The position numbers and the translations under genes were made by a program. A stretch of 64,000 nucleotides of DNA from the NCBI RefSeq assembly GCF_900108915.1, contig NZ_FNYH01000006.1, forward strand, positions 1-64,000, in the 5' to 3' direction. Below the pieces are notes generated by a model. It was not told the origin of the DNA, ran no database searches, and was given only the letters and a program-made list of their open reading frames with translations. This stretch comes from Allopseudospirillum japonicum (lineage in GTDB: Bacteria; Pseudomonadota; Gammaproteobacteria; Pseudomonadales; Halomonadaceae). This document shows, piece after piece, positions 29,171 to 40,482 of this stretch (positions are counted from its first letter, which is position 1; every line of letters starts with the position of its first letter).

Positions 29171-30218
29171 GTTCACTGCCACACAGGCAGCTTAGAAAAC
29201 GCGCCTATCTGACATTATCGACGTAACCGTGTTCACTGCCACACAGGCAGCTTAGAAACTGCTTGACTACCACCGAAAGCATCGTAAAGCGTTCACTGCC
29301 ACACAGGCAGCTTAGAAATGACCGGTGCGGTTGCCTCCTTGAGCGCCACCGTTCACTGCCACACAGGCAGCTTAGAAATGAGCCAGTAAGTACCTCAAAA
29401 CCGCACTGGCGTTCACTGCCACACAGGCAGCTTAGAAAAACGCCGTCTACACGATGGGTGATGCGTCAAAGTTCACTGCCACACAGGCAGCTTAGAAACG
29501 ATGCGTGCATTTGAGTAAAGCATTTTACCCGTTCACTGCCACACAGGCAGCTTAGAAAAGCACTGCGCGACGAACCGCTTTAGACTCACGGTTCACTGCC
29601 ACACAGGCAGCTTAGAAAAGACGCTAGCAGCGGGTGAAGATGGCACAGAAGTTCACTGCCACACAGGCAGCTTAGAAAGATTGTTGGTTGTTCTGTCGTT
29701 GTTTGTGCAAGTTCACTGCCACACAGGCAGCTTAGAAAGATCATGTTCAAGGCTACGATGCAAGCAGTCTGTTCACTGCCACACAGGCAGCTTAGAAAAG
29801 GCTTGTGCGTCCCTTTTTTAGTGATGACTGGTTCACTGCCACACAGGCAGCTTAGAAAGTATAGACGCTTGTAGCGGCGTCCTACGGTTCGTTCACTGCC
29901 ACACAGGCAGCTTAGAAACAAATCCCTTGGGCTTTGTCTGCTATCTCTTGGTTCACTGCCACACAGGCAGCTTAGAAAACCGCGAAATCGAAGCGGCAAC
30001 CAACCTCTTGGTTCACTGCCACACAGGCAGCTTAGAAATCAAGCTGTGGGTAGCTTGTTGTCACCCGCCCGTTCACTGCCACACAGGCAGCTTAGAAAAA
30101 GGCGAGCGACACGCTCATGGTATCGGGTGAGTTCACTGCCACACAGGCAGCTTAGAAAATGCGTGTCATCAGCGCGGCACCACGATTATAGTTCACTGCC
30201 ACACAGGCAGCTTAGAAA

Positions 30219-30910
30219 ATCATTATATCAGAAAGCTCGCTAAAGCTCGTGTTCACTGCCACACAGGCAGCTTAGAAAAGAGTGGAGGGTAAGAAGCCAT
30301 CACTGGCTAAGTTCACTGCCACACAGGCAGCTTAGAAAAGCTCGCGCGCGCGCTCTGCAATTTTTTTCTTGTTCACTGCCACACAGGCAGCTTAGAAAAA
30401 CAGTTTCACCCTACACTAACGCATCCACCAGTTCACTGCCACACAGGCAGCTTAGAAAATATAATCCGCGTGCAGGCGGTTTTGCTCGACGTTCACTGCC
30501 ACACAGGCAGCTTAGAAAAGCTAGATGCTTTTCGTGATACCTACGGTGCAGTTCACTGCCACACAGGCAGCTTAGAAAGTACTCAAGGGCTGATGGCTTG
30601 CAGTCGAGCCGTTCACTGCCACACAGGCAGCTTAGAAAATCATTATATCAGAAAGCTCGCTAAAGCTCGTGTTCACTGCCACACAGGCAGCTTAGAAAAG
30701 AGTGGAGGGTAAGAAGCCATCACTGGCTAAGTTCACTGCCACACAGGCAGCTTAGAAAAGCTCGCGCGCGCGCTCTGCAATTTTTTTCTTGTTCACTGCC
30801 ACACAGGCAGCTTAGAAAAACAGTTTCACCCTACACTAACGCATCCACCAGTTCACTGCCACACAGGCAGCTTAGAAAATATAATCCGCGTGCAGGCGGT
30901 TTTGCTCGAC
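30219..30910 (+). repeat. Duplicated five-spacer block A (spacers 18-22 equal 25-29)
   Basis: The five spacers starting at 30219, 30279, 30339, 30399 and 30459 recur unchanged at 30639, 30699, 30759, 30819 and 30879, an offset of 420 bp (seven units). Spacers 23 and 24 lie between the copies. Probably unequal recombination between repeats followed by loss of units. Confidence 0.97.
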
Positions 30911-33818
30911 GTTCACTGCCACACAGGCAGCTTAGAAAGCGACCTTCAGCCGTCCCTTGCTAGCCTAGGCGTTCACTGCCACACAGGCAGCTTAGAAACC
31001 CATGAGTGGCCCGCTGGGGCGCTAGCACACGTTCACTGCCACACAGGCAGCTTAGAAAGCTAGACGGGGTTTGCGCTTGCTGTGGAGGCGGTTCACTGCC
31101 ACACAGGCAGCTTAGAAATGCGATGCAGCTGATGTTGCGCCTAAGTCACTGTTCACTGCCACACAGGCAGCTTAGAAAAAGACAAGGAGGATTTGGCATG
31201 TATATCTGGCGTTCACTGCCACACAGGCAGCTTAGAAACAATCAGGCATATCATCTTCGGTCATGCTTGGGTTCACTGCCACACAGGCAGCTTAGAAAAG
31301 ATTGAGTTCCGCTGCATTTTGTTGACTTTGGTTCACTGCCACACAGGCAGCTTAGAAAAAAAAGTACAAGGCGCAGAATGGCGTGGCATCGTTCACTGCC
31401 ACACAGGCAGCTTAGAAAATAAATATCGCGTAATCAGCAACCCAACCGTAGTTCACTGCCACACAGGCAGCTTAGAAAGCAGATTACTTAAACGTCGTGG
31501 ATGGCGGCGGGTTCACTGCCACACAGGCAGCTTAGAAATCCCGTTCACTGCGCTTCTTGAAGTGAAAAACGTTCACTGCCACACAGGCAGCTTAGAAAGC
31601 TAGAGTTTAAATTAAAAAGTGAAGCTATCTGTTCACTGCCACACAGGCAGCTTAGAAATCTTATCTTGCGTGCTTGCTCAAAAACAATCTGTTCACTGCC
31701 ACACAGGCAGCTTAGAAAGCACGTGGATCCGAGAGTTATCATCCAGCTAGGTTCACTGCCACACAGGCAGCTTAGAAATGCATCTGTGATGTCAGTGCCC
31801 ATCAAAATATGTTCACTGCCACACAGGCAGCTTAGAAAAATAGTGCCTTCACTAGAACAAATCAAAACGCGTTCACTGCCACACAGGCAGCTTAGAAACA
31901 CAAACCCGGGCGGCGACTCTAGATCAATATGTTCACTGCCACACAGGCAGCTTAGAAAAGCTTGCTTAAAGCGCGGATCGTTTGCCATGCGTTCACTGCC
32001 ACACAGGCAGCTTAGAAAAAAAGTCACTTGCGAAAGGCCGTAGAGTATCGGTTCACTGCCACACAGGCAGCTTAGAAATATCGCACTTACTAAAGCCATA
32101 GTACTTGTAGGTTCACTGCCACACAGGCAGCTTAGAAACGCCATCTTTCTTGATCCGCTAGTAAAGTCAAGTTCACTGCCACACAGGCAGCTTAGAAAGT
32201 CGTTACGAAACTGCATGATGTCGCCGTGGAGTTCACTGCCACACAGGCAGCTTAGAAAAACAAGGTCAAAACAGCCTGCTCAATCTTGGTGTTCACTGCC
32301 ACACAGGCAGCTTAGAAAAATCTTGTCGGTAGCGGCCTTGTAAGCATTAAGTTCACTGCCACACAGGCAGCTTAGAAATAAAGGCGGCGATGCAGGACGA
32401 AAGCGGGCGTGTTCACTGCCACACAGGCAGCTTAGAAAAAAGTCATTTCGCTGCATGGCGCTAAAAGTCAGTTCACTGCCACACAGGCAGCTTAGAAATG
32501 CTGCGGCTGGGCGTTTCTAGTGGTTGGGTTGTTCACTGCCACACAGGCAGCTTAGAAAGGACTGAAAGACGATTTTTAGCGGCACTTGAGGTTCACTGCC
32601 ACACAGGCAGCTTAGAAAAAATCGCGGCATATTGCACGGATGAGATCGGGGTTCACTGCCACACAGGCAGCTTAGAAATGGCGTGGGCCAGTGCGGCTTC
32701 GAAGTGCTTAGTTCACTGCCACACAGGCAGCTTAGAAATTTACTTGATACCTTACCCAAAGGGTGGCGCTGTTCACTGCCACACAGGCAGCTTAGAAATG
32801 CGGTATATGGTTGGCAGGCATGGCCCCGCCGTTCACTGCCACACAGGCAGCTTAGAAAGATAAATAAGCAAATCCTCCCTGCTGTTTTTCGTTCACTGCC
32901 ACACAGGCAGCTTAGAAAGTACGGATCATGGTGCATTCTGTGTGACTTGGGTTCACTGCCACACAGGCAGCTTAGAAAAGTTGATCAACTTTAGTTACAA
33001 GGCCGGTAGAGTTCACTGCCACACAGGCAGCTTAGAAACGGTGCAATGATGGGCACCACATCCCGTGGGCGTTCACTGCCACACAGGCAGCTTAGAAACA
33101 GTTCTGGGCAATCCCCGAAGCCGATTGGATGTTCACTGCCACACAGGCAGCTTAGAAAACAAGAAGTATCCAGAAGCCACGTGGGTCGTTGTTCACTGCC
33201 ACACAGGCAGCTTAGAAATGTGATGATTTCCGCAGCAAGCTCCAGCATGTGTTCACTGCCACACAGGCAGCTTAGAAAAATCAATGCCAAGCTCAGACAT
33301 TAGTTGAGACGTTCACTGCCACACAGGCAGCTTAGAAAGCAGACAACAAAAAACCCGCACTAGGCGGGTTGTTCACTGCCACACAGGCAGCTTAGAAACA
33401 TTGTCGCGCCGTGGATTGAGTCGCCACCAGGTTCACTGCCACACAGGCAGCTTAGAAAACGTAGGCAACCGAAAGGTTAGTGCTAGTTGTGTTCACTGCC
33501 ACACAGGCAGCTTAGAAAAGTACGACGCTTTTAATCACGTCGCTTTACTTGTTCACTGCCACACAGGCAGCTTAGAAAACACTTGCTGTGGCCGCCGATG
33601 CAGGAGTTGTGTTCACTGCCACACAGGCAGCTTAGAAACCAGATGCGCAGCTACTTGCTATCGCGGATGGGTTCACTGCCACACAGGCAGCTTAGAAATC
33701 CAAGATGCATATCCGCGCCCGTGGCGCACCGTTCACTGCCACACAGGCAGCTTAGAAACCCAGCCTTTGCCAGTGTCTTTTTATATAAGCGTTCACTGCC
33801 ACACAGGCAGCTTAGAAA

Positions 33819-34870
33819 GCCACCAAAGGGCAGCAAGAGGCTTACCGTGCGTTCACTGCCACACAGGCAGCTTAGAAACGTCGGGATAGCCGCAAAATAA
33901 AGATAACAAAGTTCACTGCCACACAGGCAGCTTAGAAATGTATATTTTCTTGTCCTGTATAATCCCGATAGTTCACTGCCACACAGGCAGCTTAGAAACA
34001 ACACATCGGGATCAAACTTGATCAGGTCAAGTTCACTGCCACACAGGCAGCTTAGAAAAAAGTGCTCATCCTAGGCCAGCACGCCACCTTGTTCACTGCC
34101 ACACAGGCAGCTTAGAAAGCCAAGCCCGCTGAGGGCATGAGCATCAACGAGTTCACTGCCACACAGGCAGCTTAGAAAAGACCCGTATACACGGGCGACG
34201 GCTGGTGCATGTTCACTGCCACACAGGCAGCTTAGAAAAAGCAGGCAAAGACCTTTAATCGAGCGTGGGTGTTCACTGCCACACAGGCAGCTTAGAAATA
34301 GTATGAAAAAAGTCAAAGCAATCAATACCGGTTCACTGCCACACAGGCAGCTTAGAAATCTTTGTAGTGCAATCCGTCACGCATACCCTTGTTCACTGCC
34401 ACACAGGCAGCTTAGAAAGCGTTGTCCGCGTCTTTCAGACTTTAGCCGAAGTTCACTGCCACACAGGCAGCTTAGAAAGCACGGCGTTTGGCTCATCACT
34501 GCGGGCATTGGTTCACTGCCACACAGGCAGCTTAGAAACGCTTTTCGTGTTTCCGTTCTTCTGTGCTATGGTTCACTGCCACACAGGCAGCTTAGAAAGC
34601 CACCAAAGGGCAGCAAGAGGCTTACCGTGCGTTCACTGCCACACAGGCAGCTTAGAAACGTCGGGATAGCCGCAAAATAAAGATAACAAAGTTCACTGCC
34701 ACACAGGCAGCTTAGAAATGTATATTTTCTTGTCCTGTATAATCCCGATAGTTCACTGCCACACAGGCAGCTTAGAAACAACACATCGGGATCAAACTTG
34801 ATCAGGTCAAGTTCACTGCCACACAGGCAGCTTAGAAAAAAGTGCTCATCCTAGGCCAGCACGCCACCTT
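33819..34870 (+). repeat. Duplicated five-spacer block B (spacers 78-82 equal 91-95)
   Basis: The five spacers starting at 33819, 33879, 33939, 33999 and 34059 recur unchanged at 34599 through 34839, an offset of 780 bp (13 units), with eight unrelated spacers between. Confidence 0.97.
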
Positions 34871-36151
34871 GTTCACTGCCACACAGGCAGCTTAGAAAGT
34901 GGCACTCAGTTCCGGCAATGGGCTACCCGGGTTCACTGCCACACAGGCAGCTTAGAAAAACTCAAGCGCGGCAACCAAGCAGCGGTTGCCGTTCACTGCC
35001 ACACAGGCAGCTTAGAAAGCCTTGTGCCTAATGCGCTAACACAGGCTATCGTTCACTGCCACACAGGCAGCTTAGAAATATAGCGCTCCTTACATAGACC
35101 CCTTTGATAAGTTCACTGCCACACAGGCAGCTTAGAAACGCACGTACTTATACTTTGAGCACTGGACATCGTTCACTGCCACACAGGCAGCTTAGAAATC
35201 AAAGACAAGCGTGTGCACGATCCGCTCAAGGTTCACTGCCACACAGGCAGCTTAGAAATATAAAAGTACAATCTTAACACTGTACGATTAGTTCACTGCC
35301 ACACAGGCAGCTTAGAAAAACACATAGGCACAAAAAAGCCCCTATGGGCTGTTCACTGCCACACAGGCAGCTTAGAAACTTCTGATACGTGCTTGCGATT
35401 AGTCGCAATCGTTCACTGCCACACAGGCAGCTTAGAAAGTAATGACAAGCGCGTTTTTGGGCCTGAAAAAGTTCACTGCCACACAGGCAGCTTAGAAAGA
35501 ACTCAACGCTTACGAAGAAGACAAGGGAAGGTTCACTGCCACACAGGCAGCTTAGAAATGTGGCGTCAAAAGTTCGGCATCCATGCCTAAGTTCACTGCC
35601 ACACAGGCAGCTTAGAAAAGCGAGGTCATGAGCGAAGACGAGTACGTATAGTTCACTGCCACACAGGCAGCTTAGAAAGGACTGTGCTGCGGCCTCATAG
35701 ATGCGGCCAAGTTCACTGCCACACAGGCAGCTTAGAAATCTTGAGCGCTCACGCCTCGCATAATTCTGTAGTTCACTGCCACACAGGCAGCTTAGAAAAT
35801 TGATTTAATGATGGCTTTTTTCTGGGGGTTGTTCACTGCCACACAGGCAGCTTAGAAATTGGGATTGTTTTTCCCGTCTCCCAGCGCCAAGTTCACTGCC
35901 ACACAGGCAGCTTAGAAATGACGCTGTGTTGATTGGTGTTACAGCAACGCGTTCACTGCCACACAGGCAGCTTAGAAATCTGGGACCCCACCGTTTTGTT
36001 ACCGCCCCAAGTTCACTGCCACACAGGCAGCTTAGAAATATAATCCTGGGTAAACCGTGCCGTTTGAGGTGTTCACTGCCACACAGGCAGCTTAGAAAAG
36101 TGTGGACGGCAGGGACGTATACCCGAGGCCGTTCACTGCCACACAGGCAGC

Positions 36152-36589
36152 TTAACTTTTTGTGTATCTTAATTCTAATTTTAGCCTATGCCAGTCTGTT
36201 GCTGTCATTTGATCGGCATACAGGCTACAAGCAAAGGCTTGCCTTGAATGAAGAGGCTTTACTTGGAATCGGATATAGCTTCTGCCAAGCCATAAAGGGA
36301 CAAGACGTGCTGCCTGTACTTGTGTATCGGCCCATTGTAAACGCGGTGTTGGTTCAGCAAACAGAATCAAGCAGTGTAAGCTTTGGGTTTTTTGGTAATC
36401 TTGGTAACTCCAAAACCCCCAAAGCACACTGCCTAAAATAACAGCGATGAGTGCTGGTCCGCCAAGGTGGCTTAGCAGGTAATAGCTGAGAAGAATCAGC
36501 AAAGGCAAGGCCATTCCCCAGCTGATAACCAGCACATAACGTGCATAATTAGAGGGTGCGATATTGATCTGAATTGGTGTTTTCTGCAT
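36152..36589 (-). CDS. ygfX: YgfX/CptA-like membrane protein
   Basis: 145 aa, close to the usual length. Two adjoining transmembrane helices at about residues 17-60 (VLVISWGMALPLLILLSYYLL and LIAVILGSVLWGFWSY), then a soluble tail of beta character. The family is encoded with SdhE, as here, and in enterobacteria has been linked to SdhE function or reported as a toxin; the role is unsettled. Its start overlaps sdhE by 41 bp. Its stop codon (36152-36154) is formed by the last bases of the degenerate terminal CRISPR repeat. Confidence 0.8.
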   Translation of the reverse strand: MQKTPIQINIAPSNYARYVLVISWGMALPLLILLSYYLLSHLGGPALIAVILGSVLWGFWSYQDYQKTQSLHCLILFAEPTPRLQWADTQVQAARLVPLWLGRSYIRFQVKPLHSRQAFACSLYADQMTATDWHRLKLELRYTKS

Positions 36590-36872
36590 GGTCGATGATC
36601 ATCTCGACAATACGTTTGTGTTCAGAATCTTCTGGCAATTCGCGACGCATCATCCACACAAACAGATCTTGATCTTCACAGGTGATTAAGTCCTGATAGG
36701 CTTGTTGATCTGCAGCGGATAAGTAGGGGTAACGGTGTTGTAGGAAAGGAATCAGCAACAAATCCAGCTCCCACATACCACGGCGACTATGCCAGTATAA
36801 ACGCTTTAGTTCTGGATCTGCTTGTGCGGCGAGCTCAGGTGTTGCAATCGAGGAAACTTGCGCTTGTGTCAT
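36549..36872 (-). CDS. sdhE: SdhE: FAD assembly factor for succinate dehydrogenase
   Basis: 107 aa. DPELKRLYWHSRRGMWELD contains the RGxxE flavinylation motif, and the acidic EDSEH tail is typical. SdhE helps attach FAD to SdhA and FrdA. I take ATG 36872 (MTQAQVSS); ATG 36890 is also in frame. Downstream of nadB on the same strand, overlapping ygfX. Confidence 0.9.
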   Translation of the reverse strand: MTQAQVSSIATPELAAQADPELKRLYWHSRRGMWELDLLLIPFLQHRYPYLSAADQQAYQDLITCEDQDLFVWMMRRELPEDSEHKRIVEMIIDHAENTNSDQYRTL

Positions 36873-36981
36873 GGCGAATTTAGGCCTCATTAACAGGTGA
36901 AAAAGATCCCTAGTATAGCATTGGTTGTTGGTGATTAGGGTGTTAGACCTTGGCTATAGCCCCATCGCTTTTGTATACGAA

Positions 36982-38604
36982 TTACCAAATGTCCGGTGTT
37001 AAGATGGTATCACGTGTGCTTGCTGCTGTGCGTGGATAGTCAAGTGTATAATGTAATCCCCGACTTTCTTTACGCAATAAGGCAGAGCGAATAATTAATT
37101 CAGCGACACTGGCCAAATTTCTTAGCTCTAATAAATCCCCACTAATACGATAATTAGTATAATATTCGCTGATTTCACTTTGTAATAACTGAATTCTGTG
37201 GCTGGCTCTTTGTAAACGTTTATCGGTTCTTACAATCCCTACATAATCCCACATAAAACGGCGTAACTCTTCCCAATTGTGACTAATAACCACATCCTCA
37301 TCTGAATCTGTGACTAAAGAAGCATCCCAATCAGGAATCTTCACTTCAGGTAATTTATTTTGGTTTAACTCAGCACGAATCGCCTTGGCTGCACTCAGAC
37401 CATAAACAATACATTCTAACAGAGAATTGCTGGCCATACGGTTGGCACCATGTAGACCAGTAAAACTGGTTTCGCCAATCGCATATAAATGTGGAATATC
37501 GGTACGTCCGGCCTGATCAATGACCACGCCGCCGCAAGTATAATGGGCAGCCGGTACAATCGGAATTGGGGTGCGGGTAATATCAATACCAAATTCTAGA
37601 CATTTTTGATAAACAGTAGGGAAGTGATAAAGAATAAAATCTGCGGATTGATGGCTAATATCTAAATATAAGCAATCACTGCCTAATCGCTTCATTTCAT
37701 GATCAATCGCACGGGCAACAATATCTCTGGGCGCCAGTTCTGCACGTTGATCAAATTTGTGCATAAAACGTTGGCCATCAGGTAATAATAAATGCGCACC
37801 TTCACCACGTAACGCTTCCGTAATCAAAAAAGATTTTGCTTGTGGGTGATATAAACAAGTGGGGTGGAATTGATTAAATTCCATATTAGCCACTCGACAG
37901 CCTGCACGCCATGCCATGGCAATCCCATCACCTGAACTACCATCGGGATTGCTAGTGTATAAATAAACTTTACTTGCGCCACCTGTGGCCAAAATCACAT
38001 GCTGAGCATGAAAAACCTCAGTTTCCCCCGTGGTGCAGTTCAGGACATAAGCCCCCACACACGCTTGGTGGGCAAGGTTAAGTTTGCGGCCTGTAATCAG
38101 GTCAATGGCCATACGTTGGGGGAAGCAATCAATATTGGTTTGTTCATGTACGCGTGCCAGTAAAGTGTCTGTGATCGCTTGGCCGGTAGCATCAGCAGCA
38201 TGCAAGATGCGTCTGTGGCTGTGGCCGCCTTCACGCGTGAGGTGATAAGGAAAGGCATCGGCTTTATCAGGTGTTTGTTGCATCTGCGCTAAGGTGGTGA
38301 AAGGTACGCCTTGCGCAATGAGCCATTCAATGCTGGCACGGCTTTGCTCGACGACAAAGCGTACGGTCTCTGGATGACATAAACCCGCACCTGCATTTAA
38401 GGTATCTTTCACATGCTTGTCGATACTGTCTTTAGCATCCATAACTGCGGCAACACCCCCTTGTGCCCAACGGGTAGAGCCTTCACCTAGGGCGCCTTTG
38501 CTTAATAAGGCAACACGTGCTTGGGGTGCAAGTTCTAGGGCGAGCGTCATGCCTGCAGCCCCACTACCTATAATCAAAACATCATAATGAAAGTGTTCAC
38601 TCAT
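36982..38604 (-). CDS. nadB: L-aspartate oxidase
   Basis: 540 aa FAD enzyme making iminoaspartate for NAD synthesis. Dinucleotide motif [17 protein letters not shown] at the N-terminus, then [39 protein letters not shown] and [15 protein letters not shown], all standard NadB/SdhA-family landmarks. The start at 38604 (MSEHFHYDV) has AAGGA upstream. Divergent from rpoE, as in Pseudomonas. Confidence 0.95.
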   Translation of the reverse strand: MSEHFHYDVLIIGSGAAGMTLALELAPQARVALLSKGALGEGSTRWAQGGVAAVMDAKDSIDKHVKDTLNAGAGLCHPETVRFVVEQSRASIEWLIAQGVPFTTLAQMQQTPDKADAFPYHLTREGGHSHRRILHAADATGQAITDTLLARVHEQTNIDCFPQRMAIDLITGRKLNLAHQACVGAYVLNCTTGETEVFHAQHVILATGGASKVYLYTSNPDGSSGDGIAMAWRAGCRVANMEFNQFHPTCLYHPQAKSFLITEALRGEGAHLLLPDGQRFMHKFDQRAELAPRDIVARAIDHEMKRLGSDCLYLDISHQSADFILYHFPTVYQKCLEFGIDITRTPIPIVPAAHYTCGGVVIDQAGRTDIPHLYAIGETSFTGLHGANRMASNSLLECIVYGLSAAKAIRAELNQNKLPEVKIPDWDASLVTDSDEDVVISHNWEELRRFMWDYVGIVRTDKRLQRASHRIQLLQSEISEYYTNYRISGDLLELRNLASVAELIIRSALLRKESRGLHYTLDYPRTAASTRDTILTPDIW

Positions 38605-38643
38605 GGCGTGAAGTCCTTGCTGGTGGCTAAACACAGGGATTAG

Positions 38644-38672
38644 GGAACTGGAGGCTTGCACCTAGAGTCACA
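38644..38672 (+). promoter_or_regulatory. Candidate sigma-E promoter for rpoE in the 346-bp nadB-rpoE gap
   Basis: GGAACTG (38644-38650), 17 bases, TCACA (38668-38672) resembles the sigma-E consensus GGAACTT-N16-TCTGA and would make rpoE autoregulated, as in relatives. It implies a leader of about 275 bases. The rest of the gap shows a long open plus frame in phase with rpoE but no other convincing element. Confidence 0.4.
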
Positions 38673-38950
38673 AGGGTAATCCTGCTGTCTTGCGCATAAG
38701 GCGCTGAGTTGAAGGCAAATTGCCTAACATTGTCAAAGCACGAGCATTGATAGCAAGAGTAAATGATCGCACAATAGTCCTTAGGCCGTTGGGAGTTATG
38801 GGTATGAGTCATGCCACTTTCACTGCCCCTTGTACAGAGGGTAGGTTTTGGTCCAACTGTACACACGCTTTGCGTTTGACGTCTACGTCTAAGCGCAATT
38901 TTGATTCATTGAGCCAGTCAAAGGCCCTTAACTTGGACAATCGTGACCAG

Positions 38951-39553
38951 ATGACAACAGCGAGGGACACTGACCAGCAGCTCGTTGAGCGCGTCAAACG
39001 AGGCGATAAACGTGCCTTCGACCTCTTGGTAAAGAAGTATCAGCATAAAATTTTGGCGTTAGTAGGGCGCTATATTCAAGACCCTCACGAAGTCTACGAC
39101 GTGACGCAAGAAGCTTTTATCAAGGCCTATCGTGCGCTTGGTAAATTTCGTGCTGAAAGTGCATTTTATACTTGGTTATACCGAATTGCGATTAATACGG
39201 CGAAAAATCATCTCGTTGCGCGTGGCCGTCGTCCGCCCGGCAGTGATGTTGATGTGGAAGAAGCGGAAACCTTCGCGCATAACACAGGTTTAAAGGATAT
39301 CGCATCTCCGGAAGCGAATTTGCTACGTGATCAACTAGAAAGTGCGCTTTTTGCTGCGATTGATCAATTACCAGATGATTTGCGTACGGCCATCCGCTTA
39401 CGTGAACTTGATGGGTTGAGTTATGAAGATATTGCGCATGTCATGGATTGCCCTGTGGGCACTGTGCGTTCACGTATCTTTCGGGCACGTGAGGCGATAG
39501 ATCAGCAATTAAGAGATTTGCTAGAAGGTGTCAAAAACGATTTGCGCGCCTAA
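38951..39553 (+). CDS. rpoE: RNA polymerase sigma factor RpoE/AlgU
   Basis: 200 aa ECF sigma factor for envelope stress. Region 2 (RAFDLLVKKYQHKILALV, then DVTQEAFIKAYRAL) and region 4 (LRTAIRLRELDGLSYEDIA, then CPVGTVRSRIFRAREAI) are clear. I choose ATG 38951 because TDQQLVERVKRGDKRAF aligns with the RpoE N-terminus, although no strong SD is seen. The frame is open further upstream. The order rpoE-rseA-rseB-rseC-degP matches algU-mucABCD. Confidence 0.95.
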   Translation: MTTARDTDQQLVERVKRGDKRAFDLLVKKYQHKILALVGRYIQDPHEVYDVTQEAFIKAYRALGKFRAESAFYTWLYRIAINTAKNHLVARGRRPPGSDVDVEEAETFAHNTGLKDIASPEANLLRDQLESALFAAIDQLPDDLRTAIRLRELDGLSYEDIAHVMDCPVGTVRSRIFRAREAIDQQLRDLLEGVKNDLRA

Positions 39554-39620
39554 ATAGGCATCTTGATAGAAAGCTGTTTACAGAACATGTCTGTAAATTC
39601 AAGTAATGAGGGGCATTAAT

Positions 39621-40316
39621 ATGAGTGAACGGTTGCGACAAAGTTTGTCGAGCCTAATGGACAATGAAGCAGACGATTTAGAAGTACGACGTTTGCTCAA
39701 TGCCTTGGAGGCTGACACAGAACTGAGTGAGCGTTGGCAACGCTACCATCTTGCACGTGCACTTTTGCAACAGCAGGCGGTTGATGTCACACAAGATATA
39801 AGTGCGGGTGTGATGCAACGTCTTGCGGATGAAGATCTAGCAGAAGAAGATGATGTTGAAAGACACCCGCACTCAAGCACATCAAAAACGCCTTTGTGGT
39901 TGTGGGTGCGTCAAGGTGCTATTGCGGCGTCTGTGGCTGTGATGCTGGTGACCGGGGTACAAGTATATTATGGCCATCAAGCAGGTCCCTCCGTTGAGGT
40001 AGCACACACGAGTGACAAAATAGCGCCGGTAGAAAAACTAGCCGCAAATACAGGAACAACACCGACTTATCTCAATCTACCTGAGGTGCCGAGTGCCAAT
40101 CAGCCTTATTTGCTACCTGTGAATCAAACCAATTTACCCTTGTCACAAGCACAAGGCACGCCATTACAGCCGTTAGCAAATCAAGGTTTACTTTATCCTT
40201 ATTTGCTCCAGCATGCTGAGGTCTCTGCTTTAGACACTCAGCAAGGCGCTTTGCCCTTGTTGCGCGTTTCTTCGTTGCAGGCATCTTGGCAAAATGTGGA
40301 GTCTGCTAAACCCTAA
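39621..40316 (+). CDS. rseA: Anti-sigma-E factor RseA/MucA
   Basis: 231 aa. The cytoplasmic RpoE-binding domain (ERLRQSLSSLMDNEADDLE) is followed by a single transmembrane helix at about 95-118 (WLWVRQGAIAASVAVMLVTG) and a periplasmic domain. It holds RpoE until proteolysed under envelope stress. Start ATG 39621, seven to eight bases after GAGGGG; a further in-frame ATG at 39606 is less likely. Confidence 0.92.
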   Translation: MSERLRQSLSSLMDNEADDLEVRRLLNALEADTELSERWQRYHLARALLQQQAVDVTQDISAGVMQRLADEDLAEEDDVERHPHSSTSKTPLWLWVRQGAIAASVAVMLVTGVQVYYGHQAGPSVEVAHTSDKIAPVEKLAANTGTTPTYLNLPEVPSANQPYLLPVNQTNLPLSQAQGTPLQPLANQGLLYPYLLQHAEVSALDTQQGALPLLRVSSLQASWQNVESAKP

Positions 40317-40337
40317 ATGGCGTCTTGTCGACAAAAA

Positions 40338-40359
40338 CCCTCGTCTCACAGGACGAGGG
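40338..40359 (+). other. Stem-loop in the rseA-rseB gap
   Basis: CCCTCGTC (40338-40345) pairs with GACGAGGG (40352-40359). On plus it is preceded by an A-run and lacks a T-run; on minus it would be a terminator shape (T-run after). In the 166-bp gap between rseA and rseB it could uncouple their expression. The rest of the gap shows nothing else clear. Confidence 0.45.
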
Positions 40360-40482
40360 AAATCACCGGATACTTATTATTTTCTCGCGTCTTACCTTAA
40401 AGTGGCGGTTGAATGTGCATAAGCTTGTGGCCATGGTGGACACGGATTCAATGCCGCTTTCAGGATTCAATGAGGCTGCCCA

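Larger units (their letters stand above)
29171..36154 (+). CRISPR. Type I-F CRISPR array, 117 repeats and 116 spacers
   Basis: A 28-bp repeat beginning GTTCACTGCC and ending CTTAGAAA recurs at an exact 60-bp period from 29171 to 36131, so all 116 spacers are 32 bp. The repeat stem is CTGCC/GGCAG with loop ACACA, the Cas6f substrate. All repeats look identical except the last (36131-36154), which loses its GAAA end, marking the distal end. Two groups of five spacers are duplicated, leaving 106 different spacers. Long reading frames through the array are artefacts of the 60-base (20-codon) period. Confidence 0.99.

Noticed and set aside
29263-36010. Many 60-220 aa open frames inside the CRISPR array with periodic peptides (SLPHRQLR, VHCHTGSLE, FLSCLCGSE).
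   Set aside because: The 60-bp period is 20 codons, so frames stay open by repetition; there are no ribosome binding sites and no family resemblance.
40338-40359. Minus-strand terminator in the rseA-rseB gap.
   Set aside because: No minus-strand gene or transcript unit is recognisable to its right within the operon, so I list it only as a stem-loop.
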